Assembly: GCA_030917815.1 (NCBI GenBank)
Contig: JAUPTZ010000001.1
Location: forward strand, 66,102-130,101
Reading direction: 5' to 3'
Origin: Candidatus Babelota bacterium
GTDB lineage: Bacteria > Babelota > Babeliae > Babelales > JAUPTZ01
Length of the DNA: 64,000 bases
Shown here in pieces: positions 53,355-62,482 of the stretch (the stretch's first letter is position 1; every line of letters begins with the position of its first letter). The notes under the pieces are model-generated. The model was not told the DNA's origin, ran no database searches, and saw only the letters and a list, made by a program, of their open reading frames with translations. Made by a program: the position numbers and the translations under genes.

Positions 53355-56143
53355 ACTGAACAAGCCAGTACTTGCGCGCATCGATCGCACACTTCACGCT
53401 CACTCACAAACCAATGCCAGCATCGAGGACATTTAACACCCTCGGCCGGCGTAACCGTTATAACAAGGAATTCACCATTTCCGGCTGTCAGCGAACATTG
53501 TGAAACGATACACCATTCGTTAAAAAACGAGATAAGCGACTGAGTACCCAGAAGAGATTCCAGTTCTTTAATCACCGGCGCATAAACACTTTCTTCAAGT
53601 CCTTGAAGTTCGATCGCCGCTTCAAGTGAATGCTTAATGGTGCCGGCCGCTCGAAGTTTTTCGATTTCCTGTAAAATCTTCGAGCGCACTTCGTGGAGTC
53701 CTTCCCACAATGCGTTACTGCCAACCGATGGCACCGACAATGAGAGGAATTGTGTCAGATGAATAGAGCTATTTTTATCGGTATATGGTGCTGCCAAATA
53801 AATATCATCGGCGGTAAACGGTATCAGCGGCGCAATCATTTGGTTGAGTGCCGTTAGAATATAATACTGCGCTGTTTGTGCCGAACGACGTTCAAGGCTT
53901 GTGGCTCCCTCTACATACAGTCGGTCTTTTGACATATCAAGGTAATGCGCACTTAACTCAACACTGCAATATCGGGCAAGCAACTGTACAATACTTGCAA
54001 AGGAATACTCCATGTACCATTGCTTTACCGCTTTGAGTGTTGTTAAAGCCTGTTGCAAGGCATAGCGATCAAGCAGGTGCATTTTCTCAAATGGCACACA
54101 GTCGATAGCCGGATTAAAGTCGGATAAGTTAGCCAGTAAGAAACGACACGTATTGCGAATTTTACGGTAAGTTTCGGCAGTCTGTGTAAGCAATGCATCG
54201 GAAATAACCACATCGCGCTCATAATCAACGCTTGCCACCCACATGCGCAGCACGTCGGCCCCATACTTCTTCACTACCTCTTTAGGGTCTACGACGTTGC
54301 CACGTGATTTTGACATTTTATGCCCTTGGGCATCCATCACAAAGCCGTGCGTCACAATAGTTTTCATAGGCGCTTTATCATGAAGCACCATTGAGCTGAG
54401 CAAAGCACTTTGAAACCAGCCTCGGTGCTGATCCGATCCTTCGATATACAGATCAACCGGCAATGAGCCGCCACGCGCCGCAATTACCGCCGCATGACTA
54501 ACACCAGAATCAAACCACACGTCGAGAATATCGGTTTCTTTGCGAATGTGTTCATCTGGAATTGTTGCAAGCTCAGACGGTAACAAGCCATCGGCACGCA
54601 GTTGGGCAATAGTCACTTGATCCCAGTATTCGATCCCTTCCGTAGCGACTTTATCAGCAACGCCACGAATCAATGCAGGAGTTAAAAAATGCTGACCGGT
54701 TACCGTATTGAAAAGAGCGGTAATCGGTACACCCCAGCTCCGCTGGCGAGAAATACACCATTCGGTACGATGAGCAATGAACGCCTCAAGGCGGGTCTTT
54801 CCCCAACTTGGTATGAAGGTTATCTCATGCAACGATTCTTGTGTACGACGCACTAAATCATGCTGATCGAGATTGCAGAACCATTGATCGGTTGCGCGAA
54901 ACATAAGTCCATTGCGGCAGCGCCAGCAATGTGGATATGAGTGCTTAATTGATGTTTTATGAAGCAATGCACCACGCTCTTGTAACGTTTTTAGTACCCA
55001 CCATTGGCCATCGGTGATTGGCATGCCAAGGAGCTCTTGGGGCTCAATAGCGCTGGTATAACGACCATCGGCCGAGAGCGGCGAATAAATTTCTAAATTG
55101 TTTTTGATCCCCATGACATAATCGTCTGGACCACAGCCAGGTGCCGAATGTAGGCAGGCGGTACCATCGGTAACACTTACACCATCATCGCCGATCACCG
55201 GCACGGTCAAGCCATCAACAATAGGATGGTGCGCTCGTAGCCCAATGAGTTGACTACTTGGTACGGTGGCCAGCACGAGCGCGCCCTCTCCCAAGATCGG
55301 CCTAAGCGATTCAACAAGACCTGCGCCCACAATCACCGCACGCTCATCGTCAAGCGCAACAATGGCATAGGAAGCATTCGGATGTAACACCACCGCCCTG
55401 TTTAAGGGTATCGTCCACGGTGTTGTTGTCCATATTAATAACGAAACCTGGCGATTATCGGCCAATTTCAAGTTGTTTTGCGTTAAAGGAAACATGATGT
55501 AACAGGAAGGATCTTTCCGCTCGGCATACTCTATTTCGGCCGTTGCCAGCACCGTTTGACAGGAAAAACACCATGGCACCGTTTTGCCCTTGCGTTCGAT
55601 ATATCCCTTTTCGGTAAAGATGGCCAAACTGCGCATGATGTCAGCTTCGTATGATGGGTCCATGGTCATATACCGCTTATCCCATTCGGCACACACCCCA
55701 AGCTCTTTGAACTCTTCTTCTTGAACGGTCTTCCAGCGCAACGCATAGGCACGGCATGCTTTCTTAAAAGCGGCCGGGTCGGTCATACGAAGATCTCCGG
55801 TTTCACCTGAAACTTTAAGCTCGATCGGCAGCCCGTGACAGTCCCAGCCCGGGGCAAACGATACTGCATTACCAGCCATACGGTGGGCGCGCACTACGCT
55901 ATCTTTAAGTACTTTATTAAGTGCATGACCTACGTGAAGATGACCGTTAGCATACGGTGGTCCATCATGGAGAACAAATGGGGTGCCGGTCCCGGAAAAA
56001 TAATGCTCTTGAAGCGCAATGGCCTCCCAATAGCTGCGAAGTGCCGGCTCTCGCTCGGCCGCATTGGCCCGAATATTAAGCGTAGTTGTCGGAAGATTGA
56101 GGGTATCTTTATATGATTTTTGTTCTTTTTCTGGGGAACTCAT
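53351..56143 (-). CDS. ileS: Isoleucyl-tRNA synthetase
   Basis: 930 residues. It charges tRNA-Ile. HIGH motif variant GHLHVGHALNK, WDCHGLPIE, editing domain (TTPWTIPLNRAVVL; later SAPGCGPDDY), ISRQRSWGVPI, KMSKSRGN (KMSKS), then the anticodon-binding domain and a C-terminal zinc finger, CPRCW...CDRC. Length and order are those of bacterial IleRS. The stop codons of this gene and the octapeptide-repeat gene overlap by 4 bases (convergent). Confidence 0.97.
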   Translation of the reverse strand: MSSPEKEQKSYKDTLNLPTTTLNIRANAAEREPALRSYWEAIALQEHYFSGTGTPFVLHDGPPYANGHLHVGHALNKVLKDSVVRAHRMAGNAVSFAPGWDCHGLPIELKVSGETGDLRMTDPAAFKKACRAYALRWKTVQEEEFKELGVCAEWDKRYMTMDPSYEADIMRSLAIFTEKGYIERKGKTVPWCFSCQTVLATAEIEYAERKDPSCYIMFPLTQNNLKLADNRQVSLLIWTTTPWTIPLNRAVVLHPNASYAIVALDDERAVIVGAGLVESLRPILGEGALVLATVPSSQLIGLRAHHPIVDGLTVPVIGDDGVSVTDGTACLHSAPGCGPDDYVMGIKNNLEIYSPLSADGRYTSAIEPQELLGMPITDGQWWVLKTLQERGALLHKTSIKHSYPHCWRCRNGLMFRATDQWFCNLDQHDLVRRTQESLHEITFIPSWGKTRLEAFIAHRTEWCISRQRSWGVPITALFNTVTGQHFLTPALIRGVADKVATEGIEYWDQVTIAQLRADGLLPSELATIPDEHIRKETDILDVWFDSGVSHAAVIAARGGSLPVDLYIEGSDQHRGWFQSALLSSMVLHDKAPMKTIVTHGFVMDAQGHKMSKSRGNVVDPKEVVKKYGADVLRMWVASVDYERDVVISDALLTQTAETYRKIRNTCRFLLANLSDFNPAIDCVPFEKMHLLDRYALQQALTTLKAVKQWYMEYSFASIVQLLARYCSVELSAHYLDMSKDRLYVEGATSLERRSAQTAQYYILTALNQMIAPLIPFTADDIYLAAPYTDKNSSIHLTQFLSLSVPSVGSNALWEGLHEVRSKILQEIEKLRAAGTIKHSLEAAIELQGLEESVYAPVIKELESLLGTQSLISFFNEWCIVSQCSLTAGNGEFLVITVTPAEGVKCPRCWHWFVSEREVCDRCAQVLACSV

Positions 56144-56204
56144 GATTGTTCGCCTTATATATTATGAGGTTTTTTCTGTGCTTACTATTTGATTTCTTTG
56201 ACGT

Positions 56205-56397
56205 GCTCTGCACGTCATCACGCCGCCGCCGCCCTTGCGGACTAAGGCGAGCCTCGCTGTAGCTCGTGAGAGCGTAAGCGGGAGGGCTGCATTGTCGGCC
56301 CGTGGTGATCCAGTGTAATAAAGCGTTTAATACCGATTTAACCTGGATTGCCACGTCGCTTCGCTTCTCGCAAAGACGGCCCTTGCCGTCTGTAAAA
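56205..56397 (+). repeat. Dispersed palindromic intergenic repeat, copy C
   Basis: Fills most of the 286-base gap between brnQ and ileS. It has CGCTGTAGCTCG, GCGTAAGCGGGAGG, GCCCGTGGTGATCCAG, an AT-rich spacer, CCTGGATTGCCACGTCGCTT and CTCGCAAAGACGG. It matches copy B in reverse complement and copy A in module order. The GATCCAG / CTGGAT arms can fold into a stem. Confidence 0.75.
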
Positions 56398-56429
56398 GCA
56401 TACATACCAATATAGCTGCATATGTTTTC

Positions 56430-57629
56430 CTAACCACCTACGCCTACGTGCGTCAGCACTTGCGGTGCATAATACCAAATAATTGAGGCAATAGTAGCAA
56501 TCATCACCGGTATTTTTACCATCGAAACGCCACAGAGTTTGTGCAAAATATTCATAACCGTAAGCACCAAGAGTACCGGATATAGCACTATTAAGATCGG
56601 ATCCAACATGGCAACAATTTCTGAAAAGGTGAAGTTTGCAAAAACAAAGGTAATCACCACCGTAATGAGCAGGCTGATGTGATAGGAAATTCTTTGTGAT
56701 GATACTTCAGTGTGCAGAAACTCGGCAAATACCGAGGCCAAAGCTAATGCGGTGGTAAAGCAGGTAAGCACTACTGCAAGTCCCACAAGCAACCCCCCAA
56801 TAGGACCGAGGATGGTTTGCGCTACCGTACCAAGTAACACTTCGGCCGGTACCATGGCGAGCGCTGAGCCGTAATAGGAAGCAACCAGTACAAAACCGGC
56901 ATAGACAAGGCCCAGCAATACCGCACCAATAATCGATGCCCAAAGTGCATCGCGAGCCACCAACCAGGTGTCTCTTCCGCGAGACTCACTGCTCTGGCGT
57001 AAGCCGGTAATAACAACACTCGAGAAAAAGAAAGCGGCCAAAAGATCCATTGTATTGTAACCTTCATATAAGCCAAATTTGAACATTGAGATGGCATCAA
57101 GCGTCGAGGCTGATGCGGTCGGATGAATCAACATTCCTTTGATGATAATGATGGCCAGGCTTACTACTAAGATCGGACTGAGTACGGCCCCCAACAACCC
57201 CACTATACGGCTTTTTTTATATGCCGCTATATACATAAAGAGGCAAGAAATGAGGCTGAAAATCACAACCGATAATGCCGGGTTATACATTTTTATTGTG
57301 CTATATGAAAGCGCGATGCATCGAGGAACCGCGCCAATTGGTCCCAGTATGATCAACAAAAAAAATGCTACCAAAAACCCGGGAATGCGACCAATGCGAG
57401 CAAAAAAGGCTCGATAATCACCCTCATAGAGGATTATTGCCAAAAGCCCAAGGAATGGTACACCAACCGCGGTCAAAAGAAGGCCAAGAATTGCTGGAAC
57501 CGATTGATTACCGGCCAGCTGCCCTACCTTAAGCGGAAACGCAATGTTACCGGCACCAAAAAACATAGAAAACATCGCAAGACCTGTAGTGCCTATAAGG
57601 CGGGCCTGCGTCTTAAGTGAATTATTCAT
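56430..57629 (-). CDS. brnQ: Branched-chain amino acid transporter BrnQ/LIVCS family (copy 1)
   Basis: 399 residues with about 12 membrane helices. GLAMFSMFFGAGNIAFPLKVGQLAG is the LIVCS family signature, followed by GVPFLGLLAIILYEGDYRAFF. Cation-coupled uptake of Leu, Ile, Val is the family function. 41 bases after its close paralogue, same length. The two share most residues; the variable N-terminus and loop near residue 205 differ. Confidence 0.92.
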   Translation of the reverse strand: MNNSLKTQARLIGTTGLAMFSMFFGAGNIAFPLKVGQLAGNQSVPAILGLLLTAVGVPFLGLLAIILYEGDYRAFFARIGRIPGFLVAFFLLIILGPIGAVPRCIALSYSTIKMYNPALSVVIFSLISCLFMYIAAYKKSRIVGLLGAVLSPILVVSLAIIIIKGMLIHPTASASTLDAISMFKFGLYEGYNTMDLLAAFFFSSVVITGLRQSSESRGRDTWLVARDALWASIIGAVLLGLVYAGFVLVASYYGSALAMVPAEVLLGTVAQTILGPIGGLLVGLAVVLTCFTTALALASVFAEFLHTEVSSQRISYHISLLITVVITFVFANFTFSEIVAMLDPILIVLYPVLLVLTVMNILHKLCGVSMVKIPVMIATIASIIWYYAPQVLTHVGVGG

Positions 57630-57670
57630 ACAAAACCAATCAAATTATGCTTTACGACGCGATACCTGCG

Positions 57671-58870
57671 CTAAATGGCGACGCCAATATGGGCGAGCAC
57701 CTCAGGTACATGGTACCAAATAATTGAAGCAATGGTTGCCAAAACCACCGGCGTTTTTACCATAGAAACACCATACAATTTATGTAAAATGTTCATAATG
57801 GTAAGCACCAGAAGCACCGGATAAATAACGATTAAAATCGGTATTAACATTGCCACAATTTCGGTAAATTTGAGGTTGGCAAAAATAAATGTTGTAAGCA
57901 AGGTCAGTACCAAACTGCTGCGATAACAAACCACTTTGAAAAACAGTTGATTGTGCAGGAATTCAGCGAACACGGCGGCCAATGCAAGTGCTGTTGTTAG
58001 GCAGGCCAATACCACCGCAAGGCTTACGAAAATGCCACCAATTTGGCCAAGAACCATATGGGCAATGGTACCAAGCAAGACCTCGGCCGGAACGGTTGCC
58101 AAGGCTGAGCCGTAGTAGGAAGCCACGAGCACGAATCCTGCATACACAAGGCCAAGGAGTGTCGCACCAATGATCGATGCCTGAAGCGCATAGCGAGCTA
58201 AAAGACGCTTGTCGCTATTTATTTCACCACCAATCTGACGTAATCCGGCAATAATAACGCCTGAAAAGAAGAATGTCCCCAGCAAGTCCATGGTGTTGTA
58301 GCCCTCAAGCAAGCCAAACTTAAACATCTCCGCCGCATCAAACGCCGAATGTGGAGATGTCGGATGGCACAAAATGCCCTTGATGATAATAACCACCAAA
58401 CTCAAGACGAGGAGCGGGCTTAAAACGGTGCCGAGCAAATCGGTGATACGGCTTTTTTTGTAGGTCGCCAAGTAAATGACGATACAAGAAATAAAGCTAA
58501 ACAGTACCGTTGAGAGTGTCGCGTCGTACATTTTAAGCGTACTGTACGCAAAAGCAATGCATCGCGGTGTCGCGCCAAAAGGTCCAATCAAAATCATGAT
58601 AAAGAGCGTAACTAAAAATCCGGGAATACGACCAATACGGGCGAAAAAAGCATGATAATCACCTTCATAGAGTACCATCGCTAAAAGCCCAAGAAATGGA
58701 ACGCCAACCGCGGTAATTAATAATCCAATAATCGCCACCCACGCCTGATCTCCTGCCATTTGTCCCACAATTAAGGGAAATACGACATTGCCGGCGCCAA
58801 AAAACATAGAGAACATTGCGAGGCCGGTGGTGAAGATATGACGAAGTTGCGTCGGTATTGGACTACTCAT
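57671..58870 (-). CDS. brnQ: Branched-chain amino acid transporter BrnQ/LIVCS family (copy 2)
   Basis: 399 residues, about 12 membrane helices, the same GLAMFSMFFGAGNVVFPLIVGQMAG signature and the same length as the neighbouring copy. Upstream gene of the pair. A perfect 8-bp hairpin lies 64-91 bases before its ATG, in the leader. The tandem pair fits an organism that imports branched-chain amino acids from its host. Confidence 0.92.
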   Translation of the reverse strand: MSSPIPTQLRHIFTTGLAMFSMFFGAGNVVFPLIVGQMAGDQAWVAIIGLLITAVGVPFLGLLAMVLYEGDYHAFFARIGRIPGFLVTLFIMILIGPFGATPRCIAFAYSTLKMYDATLSTVLFSFISCIVIYLATYKKSRITDLLGTVLSPLLVLSLVVIIIKGILCHPTSPHSAFDAAEMFKFGLLEGYNTMDLLGTFFFSGVIIAGLRQIGGEINSDKRLLARYALQASIIGATLLGLVYAGFVLVASYYGSALATVPAEVLLGTIAHMVLGQIGGIFVSLAVVLACLTTALALAAVFAEFLHNQLFFKVVCYRSSLVLTLLTTFIFANLKFTEIVAMLIPILIVIYPVLLVLTIMNILHKLYGVSMVKTPVVLATIASIIWYHVPEVLAHIGVAI

Positions 58871-58933
58871 GAAACCCCTTTCACATGGTTACATATGGGC
58901 TATCGGTATACAGCGAGTGCCTGACATGGCAAA

Positions 58934-58961
58934 GCCGCTCTCCATGAAGACAAAGAGCGGC
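58934..58961 (-). promoter_or_regulatory. Hairpin in the brnQ leader
   Basis: GCCGCTCT and AGAGCGGC form a perfect 8-bp stem with a 12-base loop, between the gene ending at 59021 and the brnQ ATG at 58870. On the minus strand it is followed by TTTGCC, so it is a weak terminator or attenuator candidate. Confidence 0.35.
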
Positions 58962-59020
58962 AAGCATACCACAGTTTTGCGCCTAGACGAAATTTCTTAA
59001 AATCTAGCGAGCGTAGCCTT

Positions 59021-59695
59021 TTAATCAAGAAGTTGTATATCAACTAAACGACCCCATTCAGGACTAGTACCGCCAGAACCAAGTGGCATAATGAAAATAA
59101 AATCCTGACGTCCCCCAACCATTTCTTCATTCCAGGGGATGCATTTCTTAAAATGAGCAATCTGCGCAGGCAACTTTCCTTCATATGATTTTTTGTGCAT
59201 ATAGCCCCATGCTTCAAAGAGGCAATGGAACAAGATTGCACCGCAGGCAAGGTGCGTTACACTGATTGGTGGCAGCTGCTTATAAAAGCTGGCCACCACA
59301 AACGCACTGGCAATCTCGACGGTCTTTACTCGTTGCTTAGCGCGCACAAAACCAACCCCAGCATCTTCGTAGTCAGGATACCAATAGCTGATCATCTCAG
59401 AGGAAAAAGGATCTTTACATGAAGCATCGGCTGCGATTGAAACACGAATTTGTTTTTGATCCGTGCGCTTATTCGTAATACTTAGGACAAAAATCCTTGC
59501 CCTTTTTGAAAGTCCCGGGGAAACTTCCTCGAGTACTGCTTCTTTAGCAAAATATGCATCACAAAAAACCTGAGAACCCCCAGTCGGCATGCATATCGGC
59601 GTCTTAAACGGAGACGGATCGGGACTCACCGTAGCATCTGATCCAATCAGAGAACTCGCCATAGAGAGACTGGCAAGTAAAAAGTAGTTTTTCAT
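59021..59695 (-). CDS. Secreted protein of unknown function (family of three, member 3)
   Basis: 224 residues. Signal peptide MKNYFLLASLSMASSLIGSD. The mature part resembles its two upstream neighbours: a VSPGLSKRARIFVLSITNK strand region (compare VCPGLSTKIEAARVFVANTYK in 60339-61064), a middle hydrophobic hairpin (IASAFVVASFYKQLP...LACGAILFHCLFEAWGY), and a C-terminal beta part. No known family. Confidence 0.6.
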   Translation of the reverse strand: MKNYFLLASLSMASSLIGSDATVSPDPSPFKTPICMPTGGSQVFCDAYFAKEAVLEEVSPGLSKRARIFVLSITNKRTDQKQIRVSIAADASCKDPFSSEMISYWYPDYEDAGVGFVRAKQRVKTVEIASAFVVASFYKQLPPISVTHLACGAILFHCLFEAWGYMHKKSYEGKLPAQIAHFKKCIPWNEEMVGGRQDFIFIMPLGSGGTSPEWGRLVDIQLLD

Positions 59696-59730
59696 ACGTA
59701 TATCACCTTTCTAAAAAAATAATCGGTTAT

Positions 59731-60306
59731 TTAACATTTCTCCAGTGCCCAATCAATGTGCCTATCTTGACCTGCTATGCCAAAAATAGTCGTTGCCACG
59801 TCGGTGGAAACGAGAAGCCAACTCTTGAAAGTTGACGTGGCCGGAATAGTAAACTCCATCAGGTCTTTATTCAGCGTAATTTTGTCTGCAATCACATCGG
59901 CCGCTGGCGTCCCCGGGCCCGGTGTAATAATTGGTCTAAACACACGAACTAATTGGCAAAAATCAGTGCCGACTGCTAAAGAATACATTATCGCTAAGCT
60001 TAATCCCAATGCTCCTGGGCGGCGTCGATAATACCGAGTCCCGAGCGCCCTCTCAATCGATTGCCCATAAGTAAAAAGATCGTTCGGCCTAAAACAGACC
60101 GGGAACGCCCTTTGATTTACAATAGAGAGCTCTAGTCCTACACACCCCTCAAAATGTTTCTCGCCAAAGAAATTATTCAAAGCGGAACTGGGCAGCTCTT
60201 TGATGGCACATAGCACGGCCTTATCAGACTTTTTACCGCTCGCATCGGCCGCAATCAGTCCGTTTATGCCGAGTAGTCCCATACAAAACACAAGCACTTT
60301 TTTCAT
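59731..60306 (-). CDS. Secreted protein of unknown function (family of three, member 2)
   Basis: 191 residues. Signal peptide MKKVLVFCMGLLGINGLIAAD. A VGLELSIVNQRAFPVCFRPND segment corresponds to the strand region of its neighbours. A hydrophobic stretch (GALGLSLAIMYSLAVGTDFC) is central. C-terminal: ATSTFKSWLLVSTDVATTIF. Same strand and similar gaps (32-35 bases) as members 1 and 3. Confidence 0.6.
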   Translation of the reverse strand: MKKVLVFCMGLLGINGLIAADASGKKSDKAVLCAIKELPSSALNNFFGEKHFEGCVGLELSIVNQRAFPVCFRPNDLFTYGQSIERALGTRYYRRRPGALGLSLAIMYSLAVGTDFCQLVRVFRPIITPGPGTPAADVIADKITLNKDLMEFTIPATSTFKSWLLVSTDVATTIFGIAGQDRHIDWALEKC

Positions 60307-60338
60307 ATATCCCCCTCTATGAAAATATTCTTCTTATT

Positions 60339-61064
60339 TCAACAGATTTCTACGGTAAAAATATCTTGAAATGTTACCTCAGTCAGCATGACACGCCTTT
60401 CCCCAAACCGCCCATAATGCTCGGCTTCGGCGCGCAGTATAACAAGTGTGTTAACAAATCCATGCTCAGGCTTAACAACATAAGAATCGGCAACTGGTAC
60501 GTAAACGACAGACTTTCGATCACTTACAATGTGGGGCTTTAGCATCGAGATGTCAGCACGTTTTTCCAGCGCCGCAAGGTCAAAATAACGATCATCCCAC
60601 CAACTTTTAAGGCCACTCGCAACAGCGCTCACAGCCGGCACCCCGACAGCTACCATATCGCCGTACCAGTACCATAATGCGCCCATAGTCACACTCATAA
60701 CACCAAAACCAGCAATAAGTCTTTCTTTTACTTCTCGCTCACTCAAATCACTGGTATTCCATGGCGAATAGAGTAAGGAAAGCCGATCGGGGTCGAGCGC
60801 CTGCCGACAAAGCGACGTAATAGGCCTGGCAAGAATAATAGATTGATGTTTGTATGTATTTGCAACGAATACCCGGGCCGCTTCAATTTTTGTACTCAGT
60901 CCAGGACACACGGCATTCAGCGCTTCAGGCGAAATAAGCTCAAGCCAGCAGGCTATATTGGCATCTGTGGTCTCGAGTATAAGGCGTTTGACCGCTACGG
61001 TATCTGATGCGGCCAAAGAGACAGTGCTACCCATGCTCAGTATAAAAAATAGAATCTTTCTCAT
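60339..61064 (-). CDS. Secreted protein of unknown function (family of three, member 1)
   Basis: 241 residues from the ATG at 61064 (GGGGAAA upstream); a longer frame to 61169 adds no signal peptide. Signal peptide MRKILFFILSMGSTVSLAASD. It shares VCPGLSTKIEAARVFVANTY with member 3, then a hydrophobic hairpin (GVMSVTMGALWYWYGDMVAVGVPAVSAVASG), then beta strands with KSVVYVPVADSYVV. First gene of the set, divergent from the ankyrin gene at 61215. Confidence 0.6.
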   Translation of the reverse strand: MRKILFFILSMGSTVSLAASDTVAVKRLILETTDANIACWLELISPEALNAVCPGLSTKIEAARVFVANTYKHQSIILARPITSLCRQALDPDRLSLLYSPWNTSDLSEREVKERLIAGFGVMSVTMGALWYWYGDMVAVGVPAVSAVASGLKSWWDDRYFDLAALEKRADISMLKPHIVSDRKSVVYVPVADSYVVKPEHGFVNTLVILRAEAEHYGRFGERRVMLTEVTFQDIFTVEIC

Positions 61065-61214
61065 GTAGCATTTCCCCTTCATTATGCAGCAATGGCGGCG
61101 GAATATAGCATTGCAGGTAGGCAATCGCAAGAAAGTTGTTCCAGGGTACATTGACCAAGGTAAGAACATTGTGCGACACTACTTAGTGTTATCAGTATTT
61201 TTTGGGGGAAACGT

Positions 61215-62480
61215 ATGGGGAAAAGGTACCGATTATTATCAGTAGTGCTCTTGCTTGCAAGCACTACGCTACACCTCGGTGCTCGTGTGAAAACCGCTGT
61301 ACCAGCAGTCGTTGGTGGCGGCCTTGCAGTCGGCTTTTATAGTAAAAGCAGAGAAGCCGAGAACGAAGCAGAGATGATAAAGGCGGCAACCGAAGCCAAA
61401 GGTCAGGATTATACCCGCTCAAAAAAGTACCAGTCGGCCTGTAGGCGTAAACGATTATTTCAGGTTCTTGCCGCACTCTCTCTTGCCGGTGGCCTTGGCG
61501 GATCGGCATTGATGCGTCGCTCAGATACCACAGCAGACAATGAAATTGTACCAAAGAGAGACGCCACCCCACCTACTCAGCCAGAGCCCAATGTAACACC
61601 TAAAGATACGGCGGGGCGCAAAAAGCGAAATGCCGAAGCACTATCGCAGGCCATCATTAAAAACGACGCGAAATTAGTGGCTACCCTTGCGAAGAAAGCA
61701 GGAAAAGCCAAACTCATGCTCAGGGACGAACATGGCAACACACCGCTCATGCTCGCCATAGAGCTCGGCCATGTCGAAGTCGTAAGGGCATTGGTACCAC
61801 TCTCTGGCTCAGAAGCACTGCGTACCACAACAAATAATCTTGGACGCACCTCCTTAGCAATGGCCACAGGCCGCGGAGATGATGCGGGCTCAAAAATGGC
61901 ACAAATTATTACCAACGCTTTGGCCACAGATGAAGCACCCTCAGAAGAGGTACCTGAAGGCATGGATATAACCGCCACAAAAAAGGCCCTTACTGCAGCC
62001 ACTAACGCCCAAGATGTTAACGCAATCAAAAAACTTAACAAGGATCATCTCAAAACAATTCTTAACGGTCCCGAGCTTTATGAAGATCAACCGTTTTTTT
62101 GGAGAGTTATTGAATGGGGGAATCCTGAGGCTGTACAATATCTAATAGACGTAGGCGGTAAAGAAATTGTAGGGAAAAACCCTTCAATTCTTCAAGCAGC
62201 CGTACAACGTGGTCGCGTTGACGCACTGAGGATCCTTGCTCCCCTTGCAAGCGCGGAGCAAATTACTGATGGCAATGGCGGGGGCGGCATGGCGCCGCTC
62301 ATGCAAGCAAAATGGCACATTTTAAAAGCCTACTCAGAAGACTCGACAAAAAAGCAAAGCGCAATACTAAAGATTTTGGAAGATGAGCTCGAAAGAAAGA
62401 CCGGCACACGAGATGGCGGCGAATCCGAAGCAGAATGGCCTGCGCGAGAGCGCTGGGAAAGAGAGCATTCCGGAGAATGA
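61215..62480 (+). CDS. Exported ankyrin-repeat protein with the SP-TM-basic loop-TM module
   Basis: 421 residues; GGGGGAAA precedes the ATG. Signal peptide MGKRYRLLSVVLLLASTTLHLGA, TM (TAVPAVVGGGLAVGFY), a Lys/Arg/Glu loop (SKSREAENEAEMIKAATEAK...CRRKR), TM (LFQVLAALSLAGGLGGSALM), short linker, then about five ankyrin repeats (HGNTPLMLAIELGHVEVVRALVPLSG, NNLGRTSLAMATGRG, and more degenerate ones to about 395). The C-terminus is charged and Arg/Glu-rich. Far from the array at 32-37 kb but the same architecture. The next gene starts 3 bases later. Confidence 0.8.
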   Translation: MGKRYRLLSVVLLLASTTLHLGARVKTAVPAVVGGGLAVGFYSKSREAENEAEMIKAATEAKGQDYTRSKKYQSACRRKRLFQVLAALSLAGGLGGSALMRRSDTTADNEIVPKRDATPPTQPEPNVTPKDTAGRKKRNAEALSQAIIKNDAKLVATLAKKAGKAKLMLRDEHGNTPLMLAIELGHVEVVRALVPLSGSEALRTTTNNLGRTSLAMATGRGDDAGSKMAQIITNALATDEAPSEEVPEGMDITATKKALTAATNAQDVNAIKKLNKDHLKTILNGPELYEDQPFFWRVIEWGNPEAVQYLIDVGGKEIVGKNPSILQAAVQRGRVDALRILAPLASAEQITDGNGGGGMAPLMQAKWHILKAYSEDSTKKQSAILKILEDELERKTGTRDGGESEAEWPARERWEREHSGE

Positions 62481-62482
62481 AG

